Shown: in pieces, positions 60,966 to 64,000 of the stretch | How the letters are laid out: each line of letters starts with the position of its first letter | Numbering within the stretch: position 1 is the first letter of the stretch | Notes under the pieces: generated by a model | Seen by the model: only the letters and a program-made list of their open reading frames with translations | The model's database searches: none | What the model was told of the DNA's origin: nothing | Assembly (NCBI RefSeq): GCF_003432485.1 | Contig: NZ_QVNQ01000002.1 | Location: 846,225-910,224, forward strand | Reading direction: 5' to 3' | Length of the DNA stretch: 64,000 nucleotides | DNA from: Actinomadura spongiicola | Lineage (GTDB): Bacteria; Actinomycetota; Actinomycetes; Streptosporangiales; Streptosporangiaceae | Made by a program: the position numbers and the translations under genes

Positions 60966-63900
60966 TCACAGCTCGCTGTCGATGAACTCGAAGATCTCCT
61001 CGTCGCTGGCCGACTCCAGGACCGCCGCGTCCACGGCCCCCGGCTCCGCCGACCCGTTTCCACCGCCGAGCCGCCTCATGATCGCCTGCAATCGCAGGAC
61101 GACCTCGCCGCGCGCCTCCGGCGCCGGGAGCACGCCCGAAACGCTGGCCTCCAGCCTGCTCAGCTCCGCCATCAGGGCGGCGTGCCCGTCCGCCTCGGCG
61201 GGCGCGAGTTCGGCCCGCAGGTACTCCGCGAGCGCCGCCGCCGTCGGATGGTCGAACACCAGCGTCGTCGGCAGCCGCAGCCCGGTCGCCGCGCCCAACT
61301 GGTTGCGGAGCTGGACGGCGGTGAGCGAGTCGAACCCGAGGTCGAGCAGCCCCCGATCGGCGTCGATCGTGCCGCCGGACGCGTGCCCGAGCACCTGGGC
61401 GATGTTCGTGCGAACCAGATCCAGCAGCAGTCGACGCTGCTCCGGCTCCGCCCGCCCGGCCAACCGCTCCCGCCACGCGGCGGCCGAACTCGCCGCCTCC
61501 GCCGCGGAGGCCGCGCGCCGCCGCGGCGCACGGACCAGCCCGCGCAGCGGCGCCGGAACCATCCCCAGGCCCGCCTGCCCGCTCAACGCGGCCGTGTCGA
61601 TCCGCAACGGAACGACATGCGGACGCCCGAGACCGATCGCGGCGTCGAAGAGCGCGAGGCCCTCGTCGACCGAGAGCGGACTGATCCCGGTACGGCGGAG
61701 CCGGGCGAGATCAGCGTCGCCGAGGTTCTCACCCATTCCACTGGCGCTGTCCCACAGTCCCCAGGCGATGGAGGTGGCGGGGAGGTTGTTGGTGTGGCGG
61801 TGGTGGGCGAGTGCGTCGAGGTAGGTGTTGGCGGCGGCGTAGTTGGCTTGTCCGGGGTTGCCGAGGGTGCCTGCGGCGGAGGAGAACAGGATGAACGCGG
61901 CCAGGTCGTGGTCTTGGGTTAGTCGGTGCAGGTTCCAGGCGGCGTCGACCTTGGGTCGTAGGACGGTGTGGAGTTGCTGGGGTGTGAGTGCGGTGATGGT
62001 GGCGTCGTCCAGGATTCCTGCGGCGTGGATGACGGCGGTCAACCGGACGCCGTCGAGTAGGTCCGCTAGGGCGTCGGGGTCGGTGGTGTCGCAGGCGGTG
62101 ATGGTGACGTTGGCGCCGAGTTGGGTGAGTTCGGCGGCGAGGTCGTGAGCACCAGGTGCGTCGGGGCCGCGGCGGCTGGTGAGCAGGAGGTTACGGGCGC
62201 CGTGCCTGGTGATCAGGTGCCGGGCGACCAGAGCGCCGAGGGTTCCGGTGCCGCCGGTGATAAGGACGGTGCCGTCGGGGTCGAGGACGGGTGCCTGCCG
62301 CTCACTGGTGGTGGGGACCAGGCGGGGCACGTGGAGGGTGTTGTTGCGGATGGCGAGTTGGGGTTCGCCGGTGGCCAGGGCTGCGGGGATGAGGTCTTTG
62401 TTGTGGGGTTGGTCGGTGTCGATGAGGGTGATGTGGTCGGGGTGTTCGTTTTGTGCGGTGCGCAGTAGGCCCCAGGTGGTTGCGGCGGGTAGGTCGTGGA
62501 TGGGGTCGTCGGGGGTGGTGGCGATGGCGTGGTGGGTGAGGATGACCAGATGGGTGTCGGGGTTGTTTTGGATGAGGGTGAGGGCTTGTTCGGTGAGGGC
62601 GTGGACGTGCTCGGGGTCGTGGGGGCCTTCGCCCTCGGCGCGCAGGGTGACAATCTCCGGCTCGGACGCGTCGTCGGTGGCGGTGGTGGTGGGGGTGGGG
62701 ATCTCCACCCACTCCAACTGATAAAGCGGATCACGGCTGCTATCTGGGGTGCCGAGCTGCGCCGGGTCGATCGCGCGAGTCGCGACCTCCTCGATGGTGG
62801 CGACAAGGTCGTCCGCCGGATCGACGATGGTGAGGGCGAAAGTGTGCTGACCGGTCGGGGTGATCCGCACCCGGACCTGCGTGGCCCCCACGGCGTGCAG
62901 CCGTACGCCGGTCCATGCGAACGGAAGCCCCATCTCGCCTGTGCTGACCGCAGCCTGAGCGAGTGCATGCATGACCGCGTCCAGGAGAGCGGGATGCGCT
63001 GTGTAGCCGTTGGCGGATTCCTCGTCGGGCAGGTGGACGTCGGCGTAAAGATCGTCTCCGTCCTGCCAGACCGCTCGGAGTCCCTGGAACACCGGGCCGT
63101 AGTGGTAGCCCGCCGCGGCTAGATCCTCGTAGAAGCCACTGACATCGATCGGCGTGGCTCCGGGCGGAGGCCAGGCGGTGCCGAGGGTGGATGTCTGAGC
63201 CGGTTCGCTGCTGGAGGCAAGGGTGCCGCTGGCGTGCCGGGTCCAGGGGTGGTCATCCCCATCGGCAGGCCGAGAGTGGATGGTCAGCGCACGGCGGCCG
63301 TCCCCATCGGGTGTGTCGGCGAAGACCTGAAGAGCCACTGCACCGGTGTCGGGGATTACCAACGGCGCTTCGAGCGTCAGGTCCTCAAGGAGAGTGCATC
63401 CCGTCTGTTCCCCAGCCCAGAGAGCGAGTTCCACGAATGCGGTTCCGGGCAGGAGCACCGTCCCCATGACGGAGTGGTCTGCCAGCCAAGGATGGGAGTG
63501 ACGCGACAGCTTGCCCGTGAGTACCACGGTGGCCGTCTCGGCGAGTTCCACGGTGGCGCCCAGTAGAGGATGGCTTGCCGCGCCCAAACCGGCGGCACCG
63601 ACATCGGCACTACCGTCTGCCCTGTCCAGCCAGTAGCGGCGGCGTTGGAAGGGGTAAGTGGGGAGGGCGATGGTCGGGGTTTTGGGGAGGACGGTGTTCC
63701 AGTCGACAGTGACGCCTTGGGTGTGTGCGGTGGCCAGGGCGGTGACGATGGTGTGGGTTTCTGGTTGGTTGCGGCGTAGGAGCGGGATGCCGGGTTGGTC
63801 GGTGAGCGCGGACAGGACCGCGTCCGGGCCGAGTTCTAGGTAGGTGGTGACGTCGTGTTCGGTCAGAGTGGTAGCGCCCGCGTGGAAGTTGACGGGTTCG

Positions 63901-64000
63901 CGGATGAGGCGTGTCCAGTAGCCGGGTGAGGTGAGCTGTTCGACGGTGGCTACGGTCCCGGTCAGGTTGGACACGATCGGGATCGTCGGCGGATGGAACT
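60966..64000 (-). CDS. Type I modular PKS, C-terminal part (AT end, DH, KR, ACP, docking domain)
   Basis: The open frame enters from the right edge in the AT C-terminus ([20 protein letters not shown]-like TYLELGPDA), so the N-terminus, KS and most of the AT are missing. DH (about 63.57-62.75 kb): catalytic His in [14 protein letters not shown] and Asp in [11 protein letters not shown]. No ER. KR (about 62.7-61.7 kb): NADPH motif [15 protein letters not shown] motif (GILDDATI, B-type), Tyr in [18 protein letters not shown] (about 61.45-61.2 kb): Ser in [12 protein letters not shown]-terminal docking helix ends [11 protein letters not shown]. The module should leave a trans double bond and pass its chain to another PKS; there is no thioesterase. 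Stretches at 61.74-62.71 and 63.65-63.97 kb have a strikingly C-ending codon bias. Confidence 0.95.
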   Translation of the reverse strand, partial: FHPPTIPIVSNLTGTVATVEQLTSPGYWTRLIREPVNFHAGATTLTEHDVTTYLELGPDAVLSALTDQPGIPLLRRNQPETHTIVTALATAHTQGVTVDWNTVLPKTPTIALPTYPFQRRRYWLDRADGSADVGAAGLGAASHPLLGATVELAETATVVLTGKLSRHSHPWLADHSVMGTVLLPGTAFVELALWAGEQTGCTLLEDLTLEAPLVIPDTGAVALQVFADTPDGDGRRALTIHSRPADGDDHPWTRHASGTLASSSEPAQTSTLGTAWPPPGATPIDVSGFYEDLAAAGYHYGPVFQGLRAVWQDGDDLYADVHLPDEESANGYTAHPALLDAVMHALAQAAVSTGEMGLPFAWTGVRLHAVGATQVRVRITPTGQHTFALTIVDPADDLVATIEEVATRAIDPAQLGTPDSSRDPLYQLEWVEIPTPTTTATDDASEPEIVTLRAEGEGPHDPEHVHALTEQALTLIQNNPDTHLVILTHHAIATTPDDPIHDLPAATTWGLLRTAQNEHPDHITLIDTDQPHNKDLIPAALATGEPQLAIRNNTLHVPRLVPTTSERQAPVLDPDGTVLITGGTGTLGALVARHLITRHGARNLLLTSRRGPDAPGAHDLAAELTQLGANVTITACDTTDPDALADLLDGVRLTAVIHAAGILDDATITALTPQQLHTVLRPKVDAAWNLHRLTQDHDLAAFILFSSAAGTLGNPGQANYAAANTYLDALAHHRHTNNLPATSIAWGLWDSASGMGENLGDADLARLRRTGISPLSVDEGLALFDAAIGLGRPHVVPLRIDTAALSGQAGLGMVPAPLRGLVRAPRRRAASAAEAASSAAAWRERLAGRAEPEQRRLLLDLVRTNIAQVLGHASGGTIDADRGLLDLGFDSLTAVQLRNQLGAATGLRLPTTLVFDHPTAAALAEYLRAELAPAEADGHAALMAELSRLEASVSGVLPAPEARGEVVLRLQAIMRRLGGGNGSAEPGAVDAAVLESASDEEIFEFIDSEL

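Overview
This 64 kb window is high-GC actinomycete DNA, with short or overlapping intergenic gaps, frequent GTG/TTG starts and GC-rich hairpin terminators. The gene content (SARP and LAL regulators, type I and type III polyketide synthases, F420-type enzymes, MHS transporter, snapalysin, small AA10 LPMO) fits a filamentous actinomycete. A Streptosporangiales/Actinomadura-like host is my guess and is not proven by the sequence. No tRNA, rRNA, CRISPR array or intact insertion sequence was seen.

Region 1 (1-10.5 kb) is catabolic and stress-related. It holds an acyl-CoA ligase (cut by the left edge), an acyl-CoA dehydrogenase, an amidase, an LLM-type oxidoreductase, an MHS-family transporter and a TetR regulator. 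The same 12-bp palindrome (CCGAC-NN-GTCGG) occurs in front of three of these transcription units, so they look like one TetR regulon. An AraC-VOC-UvrA-like trio follows, possibly for self-resistance.

Region 2 (10.6-32.9 kb) reads as a meroterpenoid cluster. A second-copy MEP supply consists of IspG and a single-ORF fusion of IspH with an isoprenyl diphosphate synthase whose FARM region predicts GGPP. A RppA-type THN synthase, a cupin, a StrS-type aminotransferase and a methyltransferase would make the naphthoquinone nucleus. A NphB-type ABBA prenyltransferase, a DxDD class II terpene cyclase, a Tat-exported BBE-type oxidase and a flavin hydroxylase would join and cyclise it. Three promoters carry arrays of CTTGG-type heptads at exact 11-bp spacing, the classic SARP layout. 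The local SARP has an N-terminal coil resembling an IS3 OrfA zipper.

Region 3 (33.0-38.4 kb) is a spacer: snapalysin, PobA-like hydroxylase, secreted LPMO, decayed LodA/LodB remnants and an MFS carrier.

Region 4 (38.4-64 kb) is one end of a type I PKS cluster. It has a LAL regulator, type II thioesterase, SARP, discrete acyltransferase, an orphan E1-alpha, FAD monooxygenase, two paralogous methyltransferases, ferredoxin, P450 and exporter. A translationally coupled operon follows: KASIII-like, ACP, E1-alpha, E1-beta, lipoyl-E2, alpha/beta hydrolase. Then come an SDR, a canonical KASIII, an MDR reductase and the C-terminal end of a PKS module (AT-DH-KR-ACP-docking) that runs off the right edge. 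The KASIII-like protein lacks the catalytic His and the E2 has Asn in place of the catalytic Asp, so the 2-oxoacid-dehydrogenase operon is probably a dedicated, non-standard acyl-unit supply for the PKS. TTAG-type 11-bp repeats at several promoters suggest a second SARP regulon.
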